From contig JAUSNC010000028.1 of the NCBI GenBank assembly GCA_030645645.1, forward strand, positions 1 to 9,236: 9,236 nt of DNA, read 5' to 3'. The stretch is from Candidatus Parcubacteria bacterium. GTDB lineage: Bacteria > Patescibacteriota > Minisyncoccia > Minisyncoccales > UBA6532. Of the stretch, positions 1-7,258 are shown piece by piece. Position 1 is the stretch's first letter; each line of letters begins with the position of its first letter. The translations under genes were made by a program, and so were the position numbers. Under the pieces are notes generated by a model, which did not search any database, was not told the DNA's origin, and was given only the letters and a program-made list of their open reading frames with translations.

Positions 1-225
1 TTAGCAAAGAGATTCTCTGTTACAAGAAAAGTGGGCGAATATAAAAAGAAAAATAATTTAAACACATTTGATCCTAAAAGAGAGGAAGATGTTTTTAATA
101 AAAGAATAAAATGGGCTAAGAATATGGGATTAGACCCTGAACTAATTAAAAATATTTTTGAAATAGTCATAAATAAAGTAAAGAAGAAACATAAGGAAAT
201 TTTAAATGAAAAAAAATATAAATAA
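1..225 (+). CDS. aroQ: Chorismate mutase, AroQ type (C-terminal part, cut by window start)
   Basis: Chorismate mutase converts chorismate to prephenate, the branch point to Phe and Tyr, in the cytoplasm. The frame is open from the first base, and 74 residues are visible. They align without gaps to helices 1(end)-3 of the E. coli AroQ domain. Visible residue 4 matches Arg28, K15 in the VGEYK motif matches Lys39, D24 matches Asp48, and R27-E28 in the DPKRE motif match Arg51-Glu52. The GLD turn and the hydrophobic last helix (IFEIVI) also fit. The residue aligned with catalytic Gln88 is His (H64), which is unusual. The end overlaps the following TyrA-PheA gene by 20 nt in another frame, so the two are likely translationally coupled. 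The missing 5' part could be a plain AroQ or the tail of a fusion (e.g. with DAHP synthase); this cannot be seen here. Family assignment is firm from the motif spacing. Confidence 0.87.
   Translation, partial: LAKRFSVTRKVGEYKKKNNLNTFDPKREEDVFNKRIKWAKNMGLDPELIKNIFEIVINKVKKKHKEILNEKKYK
193..199 (+). promoter_or_regulatory. Shine-Dalgarno-like site for tyrA-pheA
   Basis: AAGGAAA lies inside the aroQ 3' end, 6 nt before the ATG at 206. It supports that start, which places the Rossmann glycine motif at residue 12 as expected. It is the only well-placed SD-like sequence seen in the window. Confidence 0.6.
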
Positions 226-1903
226 AAAACCTCTTATTGGTATTATCGGAGGCAACGGGAAGATTGGAAACTGGTTTAAAAATTTTTTTGAGAGCCAAGG
301 ACTTAAGGTTTTAATTTCGGATATAGATACGGAACTTACGAATATTGAATTGGCCAAGAGCGCCGATATTGTAATGGTTTCAGTTCCGATAAAAGTCACT
401 CAAAAAGTAATAGAAGAGATACGACACTTTGTGAGAAAAGATGCTTTGCTTTGTGATAATACTTCCCTGAAGTCTGCGTCCGTGGCTGCAATGAAAAAAG
501 CAAAATCAGGAGTTTTAGGGATACATCCCTTATTTGGGCCGCAAATCCTTTATTTGGAACGCCAAAAAATTGTTTTCTGCCGCGTTAAAGATAACCAATG
601 GGTATTTTTTTTAAAAAATCTTTTCATTAAAAATAACGCTAAAATAATAGAAGTTTCTCCGGAAGAGCACGATTATCAGATGGCGATAATTCAAGCACTT
701 ATCCATTTTTCTAATATTGGAGTAGCACGAACCATATACAATCAAAAGATAAATTTTAACAGTTCTTTCTTTACTCCCACATTCCGGCTTCAAAGTCTGA
801 TTATCGGCAGAATGCTGGCGCAAGATCCTAAGCTATATGCCGATATTGAAATGGAAAATCCATATTTCAAGAAAATACTTTTAGAATTTGAAAAAGAGAT
901 TAAAGGCTTGGCGGAGGATGTTAGGAAAAAAGACACTAAGAAATTTTCCAAAAAATTTGAGGAAGTTTCCTCGTATTTGGCGGATTTCAAGAGAATCGCA
1001 GAAATAAAGTCAACCGAAGTTTTAAGAATAGTGGATCATCAGCCGATTAAAATAAAAAACAAGGAAAAAATCCCTGTTTTTGATTTTATAAGAAAGAAAA
1101 AAATAGGTTTTCTGGGTCCGGCCGGAACTTTCTCTCATCAAGCAGCTTTGAGTGTTTTTCCCAGAAATTCAAATTTAATTTCATTTTTAACCATTCACGA
1201 GGTTTTTAAAAATATAAACGATAATAAGATTGATTTTGGAATTGTTCCTGCAGAGAATACAATCAGCGGTATTATTCCTGAAACAAATAATGCATTATTT
1301 GATTATCCGTTAAAAACAACAGGATCATTTAATTTTCAGATCAAACATTATCTTTTAGGGATGGCAAAAAAGAAAGAAGAAATTGAGATTATAAGAAGCA
1401 AACAACAGGTTTTTAGCCAGTGTCAAAAATGGCTGAGAGATAATTTACCAAAAGTAAAACACGAAGAAACTACAAGTACAACTGCGCCAATATTAGAGAA
1501 TAAAGGAAGAAATATAGGTTTCATTGCTTCAGAAATTGCCGGTAAAATCTATAAATTAAACGTCTTAGCGGAAGATATAGAAGACAATAAGGAAAATTTC
1601 ACAAAATTTTATTTGATTTCAAAAGAGCTGGATAGAAACATGCAGAAAAAATTAAAAGCCAATAAAACTTTGCTTTTATTGAGCGTCTATGACCGGGTGG
1701 GAATTTTAAGAGATATTTTGGATATTTTCGCCAAAAACAATTTAAATCTTACTTCTCTGCAATCCATACCGAGCCATTCAAAACCCTGGGATTATCTTTT
1801 TTTTCTTGAAGTAGTTGTTTTTTATCCATCAGCGAAAGTAAAAAAAGTTTTAAAGGATTTGGAAAAATATTGCCCAGTAGTAAGGGTACTGGGCGTAAGT
1901 TGA
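206..1903 (+). CDS. tyrA-pheA: Bifunctional prephenate dehydrogenase / prephenate dehydratase (TyrA-PheA fusion with ACT domain)
   Basis: This 565-residue cytoplasmic fusion would convert prephenate to 4-hydroxyphenylpyruvate (TyrA, NAD-dependent) and to phenylpyruvate (PheA). TyrA spans about 9-275. It has the Rossmann motif GIIGGNGKIG (12-21), GIHPLFGP (105-112) with the expected catalytic His107, and an R194...GR202..AQDP..YADI segment very like E. coli TyrA, which binds prephenate. Prephenate dehydratase spans about 299-473. It has GPAGTFSHQAA (304-314), VPAENT (347-352), the SKQQ...QC region (398-406) and the catalytic-threonine motif as TKF (466-468) instead of the usual TRF. An ACT domain follows (about 486-560): the GALV-type motif reads VGIL and the Phe-binding ESRP motif reads QSIP, so feedback sensing may differ. 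The start overlaps aroQ and has an SD-like site. The stop TGA is followed at once by an in-frame TAA. Fusions of TyrA and PheA are known (in Archaeoglobus, AroQ is fused as well), but this order with a separate upstream AroQ is uncommon. Function is firm; regulation is inferred. Confidence 0.93.
   Translation: MKKNINKKPLIGIIGGNGKIGNWFKNFFESQGLKVLISDIDTELTNIELAKSADIVMVSVPIKVTQKVIEEIRHFVRKDALLCDNTSLKSASVAAMKKAKSGVLGIHPLFGPQILYLERQKIVFCRVKDNQWVFFLKNLFIKNNAKIIEVSPEEHDYQMAIIQALIHFSNIGVARTIYNQKINFNSSFFTPTFRLQSLIIGRMLAQDPKLYADIEMENPYFKKILLEFEKEIKGLAEDVRKKDTKKFSKKFEEVSSYLADFKRIAEIKSTEVLRIVDHQPIKIKNKEKIPVFDFIRKKKIGFLGPAGTFSHQAALSVFPRNSNLISFLTIHEVFKNINDNKIDFGIVPAENTISGIIPETNNALFDYPLKTTGSFNFQIKHYLLGMAKKKEEIEIIRSKQQVFSQCQKWLRDNLPKVKHEETTSTTAPILENKGRNIGFIASEIAGKIYKLNVLAEDIEDNKENFTKFYLISKELDRNMQKKLKANKTLLLLSVYDRVGILRDILDIFAKNNLNLTSLQSIPSHSKPWDYLFFLEVVVFYPSAKVKKVLKDLEKYCPVVRVLGVS
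1872..1894 (+). other. Perfect 8-bp inverted repeat in the last codons of tyrA-pheA
   Basis: GCCCAGTA and TACTGGGC flank a 7-nt loop and form a GC-containing hairpin that ends 6 nt before the stop codon. No T-run follows it, so it is not a classic terminator by itself. Together with the AT-rich hairpin just downstream it may protect or define the mRNA 3' end. The structure is seen directly; the role is inferred. Confidence 0.5.
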
Positions 1904-1904
1904 T

Positions 1905-1935
1905 AAAAATCAGCCATTAATATGGTTTGATTTTT
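1905..1935 (+). terminator. Putative terminator hairpin after tyrA-pheA
   Basis: AAAAATCA pairs perfectly with TGATTTTT, and inside it CCAT/ATGG extends the stem around a TAAT loop with a small G/TT irregularity. The 3' arm ends in five T, as in an intrinsic terminator, though the stem is AT-rich and therefore weak. It starts 1 nt after the stop codon and overlaps the -35 box of the pheS promoter. Confidence 0.5.
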
Positions 1936-1955
1936 GCTTAAAATTAGGGTAGAAT
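1927..1955 (+). promoter_or_regulatory. Sigma-70-like promoter for pheS-pheT
   Basis: TTGATT (-35, 4 of 6 consensus bases), a 17-nt spacer, then TAGAAT (-10, 5 of 6). Transcription would be expected to start near 1962, only about 6 nt before the pheS ATG, so the mRNA would be almost leaderless. The -35 box sits in the 3' arm of the upstream hairpin. Confidence 0.6.
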
Positions 1956-1967
1956 AAAAGAAAGTAA

Positions 1968-2993
1968 ATGGAAATAATAGACCTAAAAACCCTTAAAATA
2001 GAGGCTAATAAGGAGATAGATAATACGGCTGATTTGAAAAGTCTTGATGATATAGATAAAAAATATCTGGGTAAAAAAGGAGAGCTTACCCGGATTTTAC
2101 GTTCGCTTCAAATCCTTCCTAAAGAGAAAAGGGCAAATATGGGAAAAGCCGCAAATGAAGTAAAAAATGTTTTAAAGCAAAAGATAGAGATAAAAAGAAA
2201 AGAAATTGGAAAAGACGTAATTATTGCAGATAAAGAACGGATTGACGCAACAAGACCCGGAAAAGCGCCTATTCAGGGGCACTTGCACATTCTTACTCAA
2301 ACCAGACGGGAAGTGGAAGAAATATTCAGGTCAATGGGCTTTGAAGTTGCAGAAGGTCCTGAAGTGGAAAATGAATGGTATAATTTTGACGCTTTAAATA
2401 TTCCAAAAAACCATCCGGCAAGAGACGTTTGGGACACATTCTGGCTAAAGAGCGCAAAGGAAAGATTGCTTTTAAGGACTCATACTTCGCCTGTTCAGAT
2501 ACACTATATGGAAACGCATAAACCGCCTTTGCGAATAATAGTGCCAGGAAACGTTTTCCGCCACGAAGCTACTGATCAAAGGCATGAATTTCAGCTTTTT
2601 CAGGTAGAAGGTTTAATGGTTGATAAAGATATTTCCGTGCCTAATTTCAAAGCAATTGTAGGAGAATTTTTCAGGAGATTTTTTAATAAAAATATGGGTT
2701 TTAGATTAAGGCCGGATTTTTTCCCTTTTACCGAACCATCTTTTGATATCGGAATGACTTGTCTGATTTGCGAAGGGAAGGGATGTCAGTTATGCAAGGG
2801 CAGCGGATTTTTGGAAGTGGCTGGAGCAGGAATGGTTCACCCGAATGTTTTTAAGGCTTCCGGCGTTGATCCTAAGAAATGGAAAGGATGGGCTTTCGGA
2901 TTCGGATTAGACAGGCTGGCAATGATGAAATACAAAATTAACGATGTCAGATTATTTAGGTCAGGAGACATGAGATTTTTGAATCAATTTTAA
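1968..2993 (+). CDS. pheS: Phenylalanine--tRNA ligase alpha subunit
   Basis: Catalytic subunit of the alpha2-beta2 phenylalanyl-tRNA synthetase, which activates Phe with ATP and charges tRNA-Phe. The 341 residues are of normal family length. Residues 1-90 form the predicted helical tRNA-binding arm. Class II motifs follow: NHPARDVWDTFW (148-159), LLRTHTSPVQ (168-177), motif 2 VFRHEATDQRHEFQLFQVEG (196-215), TEPS (255-258) and motif 3 WAFGFGLDRLAMM (308-320). A CxxC-x4-CxxC set (Cys265, 268, 273, 276) precedes the AGAGMVHP stretch. Similar Cys pairs occur in some other bacterial PheS and could bind a metal. No clear SD precedes the ATG, but a promoter -10 box lies 12 nt upstream. pheT begins 2 nt after the stop. 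The assignment is very secure. Confidence 0.97.
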   Translation: MEIIDLKTLKIEANKEIDNTADLKSLDDIDKKYLGKKGELTRILRSLQILPKEKRANMGKAANEVKNVLKQKIEIKRKEIGKDVIIADKERIDATRPGKAPIQGHLHILTQTRREVEEIFRSMGFEVAEGPEVENEWYNFDALNIPKNHPARDVWDTFWLKSAKERLLLRTHTSPVQIHYMETHKPPLRIIVPGNVFRHEATDQRHEFQLFQVEGLMVDKDISVPNFKAIVGEFFRRFFNKNMGFRLRPDFFPFTEPSFDIGMTCLICEGKGCQLCKGSGFLEVAGAGMVHPNVFKASGVDPKKWKGWAFGFGLDRLAMMKYKINDVRLFRSGDMRFLNQF

Positions 2994-2995
2994 TT

Positions 2996-5011
2996 ATGAT
3001 TTTTTCCTAAAACTGGCTACAATCTTTTTTCGAAAAGAAATTACCCCGGCCTGAAAAACTGGCCGAAATTTTAACTTTGCAGTTTGCCGAAGTGGAGGAA
3101 GTTAAGAAAGAAGGTAAGGATTTTAGCATGGATATAGATATAAGGCCGAATAGAGCGAAAGATTGTCTTTCTCATAAAGGAGTTGCCAGGGAGATAGGCG
3201 CTATTTTAAATCTAAAGCTTAAGCCGGAAATTATTAAAATAAAAGAAACAAAAGAGAACGCGGAGAAATTATTCAAAGTTTTGGTAAAAGATAAAAAAGC
3301 ATGCCCTCGCTATAATGCAAGATTGGTTAAGAATGTGAAAGTGAGCAAGTCGCCGGAATGGATACAGGAAAGACTGAAATCCTGCGGTTTGCGACCGATA
3401 AACAATATTGTTGACGCGACTAATTATATAATGTTGGAAACAGGCCAGCCTTTGCATGTATTTGATATGGATAAAATTGCGGGACGGGAAATAATAGTCA
3501 GAAAAGCAAAAATGGGCGAAAAGATTACAAGTCTGGATAATGAGAAATATGATCTGGATGGAAATATTTTAATCATAGCGGACAGAGAAAGCCCTTTAGC
3601 GATTGCCGGAATTAAAGGCGGGAAAAAGGCTGAAATAGATTCTAAAACCAAAGAAATAGTCTTGGAAGCGGCTAATTTTAACCAGCAATCCGTCAGATAT
3701 GCTTCAAAGCAAATCGGCTTAAAAACAGATTCTTCATTAAGATTTGAACACGGCATTGATCCTAATATCACTAAAATTTCCATAAACAAGGCGGCATATC
3801 TGATTCAGGAAATTGCCGGCGGTGAAGTTTATGCGGGTATTATTGATGTTTATCCTAAGAAAATTTCACCAAAGAAAATAAATCTTGATTTGGATTATAT
3901 AAACAGTCTTCTCGGAGTAAAAGTCAGTAGAGCGGAAACAGAAAATATTTTAAAGAGATTGGAATTTATAACCAAAAGAATTCCGGGAAATAAATTAAAA
4001 GTCACAGTGCCCACTTTCAGACTGGATGTTTCAATTCAGGAAGATATAATTGAAGACATCGGAAGGATTTTCGGATATTTAAAAGTGCCTTCCATTTTTC
4101 CGTTGGCTGAAATAGCGCCGCCTAAAAGGAATAATGAAGTTTTTTGGGAGGATTTTACCAGAGATGTTCTCAAGGAAGCGGGATTCAACGAAACAATCAA
4201 TTATTCTTTTATCAGCCAAAAGGATTTGGAAATATTCGGATTAGTCGGAGATTCAGATATTTTAGAACTGGAAAATCCTCTAAGTACCGATTTTAAATAT
4301 CTGAGGCCTAGTTTAATTCCGAATATTTTAAAAAATATAGAGAAGAATCAGAAAACCTTCAAAAATATAAAAATATTTGAATTCGGAAAAGTATTCAGAT
4401 CTCCCAGGACTGAAACAAAAATGATTGCAGGAGCCGTCATAGGCAGCGATTTTTATGAAGTAAAAGGGGCTGTTGAATTTCTTTTTAATAAATCAGGAAT
4501 TAAAGGTGCAGAATATAAGAATTGCAAGGCAACCGAAAAAGGTATTTTTATTCCGGAGGCATCTTCGGAAATAGTCATTAATGGAGATCAAATAGGGTTT
4601 TTGGGAGAAATATCGCAGCAGATATTAAAAAAACTCAAAATTGACGGGAAAGTGGTCGCATTTGATCTGAATTTTGAAAAGCTGGTAAAATTATCATCAG
4701 AACAGCGAGAATATAGTCCGATTCCGAAATATCCTCCCGCATTGAGAGACTTGGCCGTACTGGTTCCGAAAACCGTAACAGTCAAGGAAGTAGCTGATAA
4801 AATTCGCAATTCAGGAAAACCTTTGGCGGGCAATGTAGAGCTTTTTGATTTTTATGAAGGAAAAGAATTGCCTCAGGGAATGAAAAATCTGGCATTTCGT
4901 GTAATCTATCAGTCTGAGGAGAAAACTTTGAATGCCGGCGAGATTGATCAGGCGCACCGGAAGATAATTGATTCTTTAGAAAAAGAGTCCGGCTGGCAGG
5001 TGAGGAAATAA
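2996..5011 (+). CDS. pheT: Phenylalanine--tRNA ligase beta subunit, with an in-frame TAA at codon 5
   Basis: Beta subunit of phenylalanyl-tRNA synthetase, which binds tRNA and edits mischarged Tyr. The frame from the ATG 2 nt after pheS reads M-I-F-S-stop-N-W-L, matching the family start (..SYNWL..) with TAA in place of Tyr. The family-like sequence then continues unbroken to the end, which would give 671 residues. If TAA really stops translation, the longest open part begins at a TTG at 3077 (644 residues) and lacks the first helix of the B1 domain. Numbering from that TTG: IRPNRAKDC (22-30), CGLRPINNIVDATNY (103-117), GQPLHVFD (123-130) and RFEHG (222-226) of the B3/B4 editing domain, then B5 with PTFRLDV and EDIIEDIGRIFGY (312-334), the catalytic-like core, and the C-terminal ferredoxin-fold anticodon domain (about 545-644). 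The OB-fold tRNA-binding insertion (about 110 residues in E. coli) is absent. Identity is secure; whether the 5' end is functional is open. Confidence 0.9.
3008..3010 (+). other. Premature TAA inside pheT at the conserved Tyr position
   Basis: Family-like residues lie on both sides in the same frame (MIFS before, NWLQSFFEKKL after). A single base change from TAT or TAC therefore explains it, and no frameshift is needed. TAA is the normal terminator of aroQ, pheS, pheT, gyrB, secE, nusG and the DUF4430 gene here, so reassignment of TAA is unlikely. It could be a sequencing or assembly error, a real nonsense allele, or a readthrough/restart site. Confidence 0.85.
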
Positions 5012-5035
5012 TTTAAAACTAATTTATTTAATAAA

Positions 5036-7123
5036 ATGGCAAAAGAGAAATCGGGGAAAAAAGAAGTAAAAAAAGGAGAGCAGGCATCTTACGGGGCTAA
5101 GGATATTTATGTATTAGAAGGACTGGATCCTGTCCGAAAAAGACCGGCGATGTATATCGGTTCCACAGGTTCGGACGGCCAGCACCATTTGATTTGGGAA
5201 TGCGTTGATAATGCAATTGACGAAGCAATGGGCGGATATTGTAAAAATATTGAAATTTCTCTTTTACCCCAAAACAGGGTTAAGGTAATTGATGACGGAA
5301 GAGGCATACCAGTTGACACGCATGCTCAAACCAAGAAATCGGCCCTGGAAACGGTTATGACCACTTTGCATGCGGGAGCCAAATTCGGCAGCAAAGCTTA
5401 TCAGGTTTCAGGAGGTTTGCACGGAGTAGGTGTTTCGGTAGTCTGCGCATTATCAGTTTTTATGAGAGTGGAAGTCTGCCGCGAGGGCAACAGATACTAT
5501 CAGGAATACGTTAAAGGTAAGCCTAAAACAAAAGTTGTGAAGTATGACAAGTGTAAAAAAACAGGAACAACCGTAATTTTTGAGCCGGATTTTGAGATTT
5601 TCAAGGAACATAAGACAAAAGAGGCGGTTACCGGGGAGGGAGAGGAAACAGTTATTGAAGTTTCCAATAAGGCAGCTGATTTTATACCGATAAAGTTTGA
5701 TTCAAAGAAGATTTTAAATCATCTTCGCCAGCAGGCCTATCTGACCCAGGGTGTAAAGATGGTTTTCTCCGATCTGCGCGCGAAGGATCCGTATATATAT
5801 AGTTTTTATTTTGAAGACGGAATCAGAGCGTATATCAGGTATTTGACCAGAGGAGACACTGTCAGGCACCAGAATGTTTTTTATACTAAAGGCGAAAAAG
5901 AAGGACTGATTGTTGAAGCGGCTTTTCAATATACAAATGAAAGAGAATGTTACGAAGAAAGCTTTGCCAATAATATCTATACAGGCGAAGGAGGAACTCA
6001 TTTAACAGGATTCAGAAGTGCTTTAACCAGAACACTCAATGATTATGCCCGCAAGAATAATTTTCTCAAAGGAACTGACGAAAATCTTACCGGCGAGGAT
6101 GTAAGAGAGGGATTGACCGCCGTTGTTTCGGTGAAGATAAGAGAACCGCAGTTTGAAGGACAGACAAAGGCCCGTCTTGGCAATACTGAGGCTAGAGTGG
6201 CCGTTGATACCGTAGTAGCTGAAGCCATGACCGATTTTCTTGAAAGAAATCCGCAGGATGCAAAGGCAATGATTGAAAGCAGTATTCTTGCGCAAAAAGC
6301 CAGAAATGCGGCAAAGTCTGCCAGAGAAACAGTTTTGAGAAAAGGCGCCTTGGAAGGATTGGCTCTGCCCGGAAAATTGGCTGACTGTACCTCCAGGAAG
6401 CCCGAAGAATCGGAAATATTTATCGTGGAAGGAGAGTCAGCCGGCGGAAGTTCAAGGCAGGCCCGGGACCGCCATTTTCAGGCAATTCTTCCTTTACGAG
6501 GAAAGATACTAAATGTTGAAAAAGCGAGACTGGATAGAATTCTGTCTTCTAAGGAAATAAGGGCGTTGATTATCGCAATGGGAACCGGAGTTGCCGAGGA
6601 TTTTGACGTTGAAAGATCAAGATATCACAGAATAATAATTATGTGTGATGCGGATTCGGACGGCAATCATATTAAAACATTGCTTTTGACTCTTTTCTAC
6701 CGCCATTTTCAACCTATGATTGAAAAAGGATATATTTATGCCGCCCAGCCGCCTCTCTATAAAATTCAACATGGAAAAAGGATAGAGTATGCCTATAACG
6801 ACGAGGATAAGGAAGAGATTGTGGCTGACATAAGGAAGGAGCAGAAAGTTAAAAAAGGAAAAACAGAAAAAGCTAAAGATGGAGAAGAAGAGGAAAAGAT
6901 TACCGGAGTGAATATTCAAAGATATAAAGGTTTGGGAGAAATGAACCCCCAGGAGCTTTGGGATACAACCATGAATCCAGAAAATCGTGTGCTTTTGAAA
7001 ATTAATATAGAATCAGCCAGGGAAGCTGATAAGGTATTTGATGTTCTAATGGGAGAAGACGTATTACCAAGAAAGAGATTTATCCAGGCCCACGCGAAGA
7101 AAGTAAAGAATTTGGATATATAA
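5036..7123 (+). CDS. gyrB: DNA gyrase subunit B
   Basis: ATPase subunit of DNA gyrase; with GyrA it introduces negative supercoils using ATP. The 695 residues hold, in order: a Lys-rich N-terminal tail (1-20); the GHKL ATPase with ECVDNAIDEA (55-64), DDGRGIP (86-92) and GGLHGVGVSVV (126-136); the transducer with GEGGTH (317-322) and QTK (376-378); then TOPRIM with EGESAGG (465-471) and DADSDGNH (538-545); and the tail with QRYKGLGEMNP (628-638). Expected metal ligands E465, D538 and D540 are present. Two extra segments, about 193-216 and a charged Lys/Glu-rich stretch at about 600-622, make it longer than the usual ~640-residue form. DADSDGNH replaces the common DADVDGAH. The gap to pheT is 24 nt, AT-rich and without an SD. 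GyrB is preferred over ParE on overall motif pattern, but the two are close paralogues. Confidence 0.95.
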   Translation: MAKEKSGKKEVKKGEQASYGAKDIYVLEGLDPVRKRPAMYIGSTGSDGQHHLIWECVDNAIDEAMGGYCKNIEISLLPQNRVKVIDDGRGIPVDTHAQTKKSALETVMTTLHAGAKFGSKAYQVSGGLHGVGVSVVCALSVFMRVEVCREGNRYYQEYVKGKPKTKVVKYDKCKKTGTTVIFEPDFEIFKEHKTKEAVTGEGEETVIEVSNKAADFIPIKFDSKKILNHLRQQAYLTQGVKMVFSDLRAKDPYIYSFYFEDGIRAYIRYLTRGDTVRHQNVFYTKGEKEGLIVEAAFQYTNERECYEESFANNIYTGEGGTHLTGFRSALTRTLNDYARKNNFLKGTDENLTGEDVREGLTAVVSVKIREPQFEGQTKARLGNTEARVAVDTVVAEAMTDFLERNPQDAKAMIESSILAQKARNAAKSARETVLRKGALEGLALPGKLADCTSRKPEESEIFIVEGESAGGSSRQARDRHFQAILPLRGKILNVEKARLDRILSSKEIRALIIAMGTGVAEDFDVERSRYHRIIIMCDADSDGNHIKTLLLTLFYRHFQPMIEKGYIYAAQPPLYKIQHGKRIEYAYNDEDKEEIVADIRKEQKVKKGKTEKAKDGEEEEKITGVNIQRYKGLGEMNPQELWDTTMNPENRVLLKINIESAREADKVFDVLMGEDVLPRKRFIQAHAKKVKNLDI

Positions 7124-7190
7124 ACTAAAAGCTATTTTAACCTTTATTTTGTCCGGTAAAGCTCATTCTTGCCGAACTAAGGATTTCAAT

Positions 7191-7219
7191 TTGACACCTG
7201 CCTTTCTTTGCTTTATTAT
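7191..7219 (+). promoter_or_regulatory. Near-consensus promoter for the secE-nusG-rplK operon
   Basis: TTGACA (-35, perfect), a 17-nt spacer and TATTAT (-10, 5 of 6). Predicted transcription start is near 7226, giving a leader of about 33 nt. It lies in the 135-nt gap after gyrB, the longest gene-free stretch in the window. The rest of that gap (7124-7190) shows no convincing RNA gene or strong terminator. Confidence 0.8.
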
Positions 7220-7227
7220 TGATTTAT

Positions 7228-7258
7228 AAAGGAAGCCCGAAAGGGCTTTTAAAAAAGA
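7228..7258 (+). promoter_or_regulatory. secE leader: SD-like sequence, GNRA hairpin, then start codon
   Basis: AAAGGA (7228-7233) is followed by AAGCCC (7233-7238), a GAAA tetraloop (7239-7242) and GGGCTT (7243-7248), then TT and six A up to the ATG at 7259. Without folding, the SD-like site is about 26 nt from the ATG; folding the hairpin brings it to about 10-12 nt. The same element also resembles a short intrinsic terminator with only four T, so it could act as an attenuator or as a backup terminator for gyrB. The structure is seen directly; the role is inferred. Confidence 0.55.

Noticed and set aside
1904..1967. T-box or Phe leader-peptide control ahead of pheS
   Set aside because: The gap is only 64 nt, with no T-box sequence, specifier stem or Phe-rich leader frame; only simple hairpins are present.
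3008..3010. Reassignment of TAA to an amino acid
   Set aside because: TAA ends seven other reading frames in this window at the expected C-termini, so it works as a stop here.
2996..3076. Frameshift as the cause of the shortened pheT
   Set aside because: Family-like residues occur before and after the TAA in the same frame, so a single substitution is enough.
3424..3789. 121-codon open frame on the minus strand
   Set aside because: It lies wholly inside pheT, has no recognisable motif, and is the antisense shadow of a conserved coding region.
7154..7174. Hairpin CGGTAA / TTGCCG as a gyrB terminator
   Set aside because: The stem is six pairs with one G-T wobble, and no T-run follows, so it does not support a terminator call.
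7124..7190. tRNA gene (tRNA-Trp often precedes secE)
   Set aside because: No T-arm consensus, acceptor stem or CCA end could be found, and the stretch is too short once the promoter is excluded.
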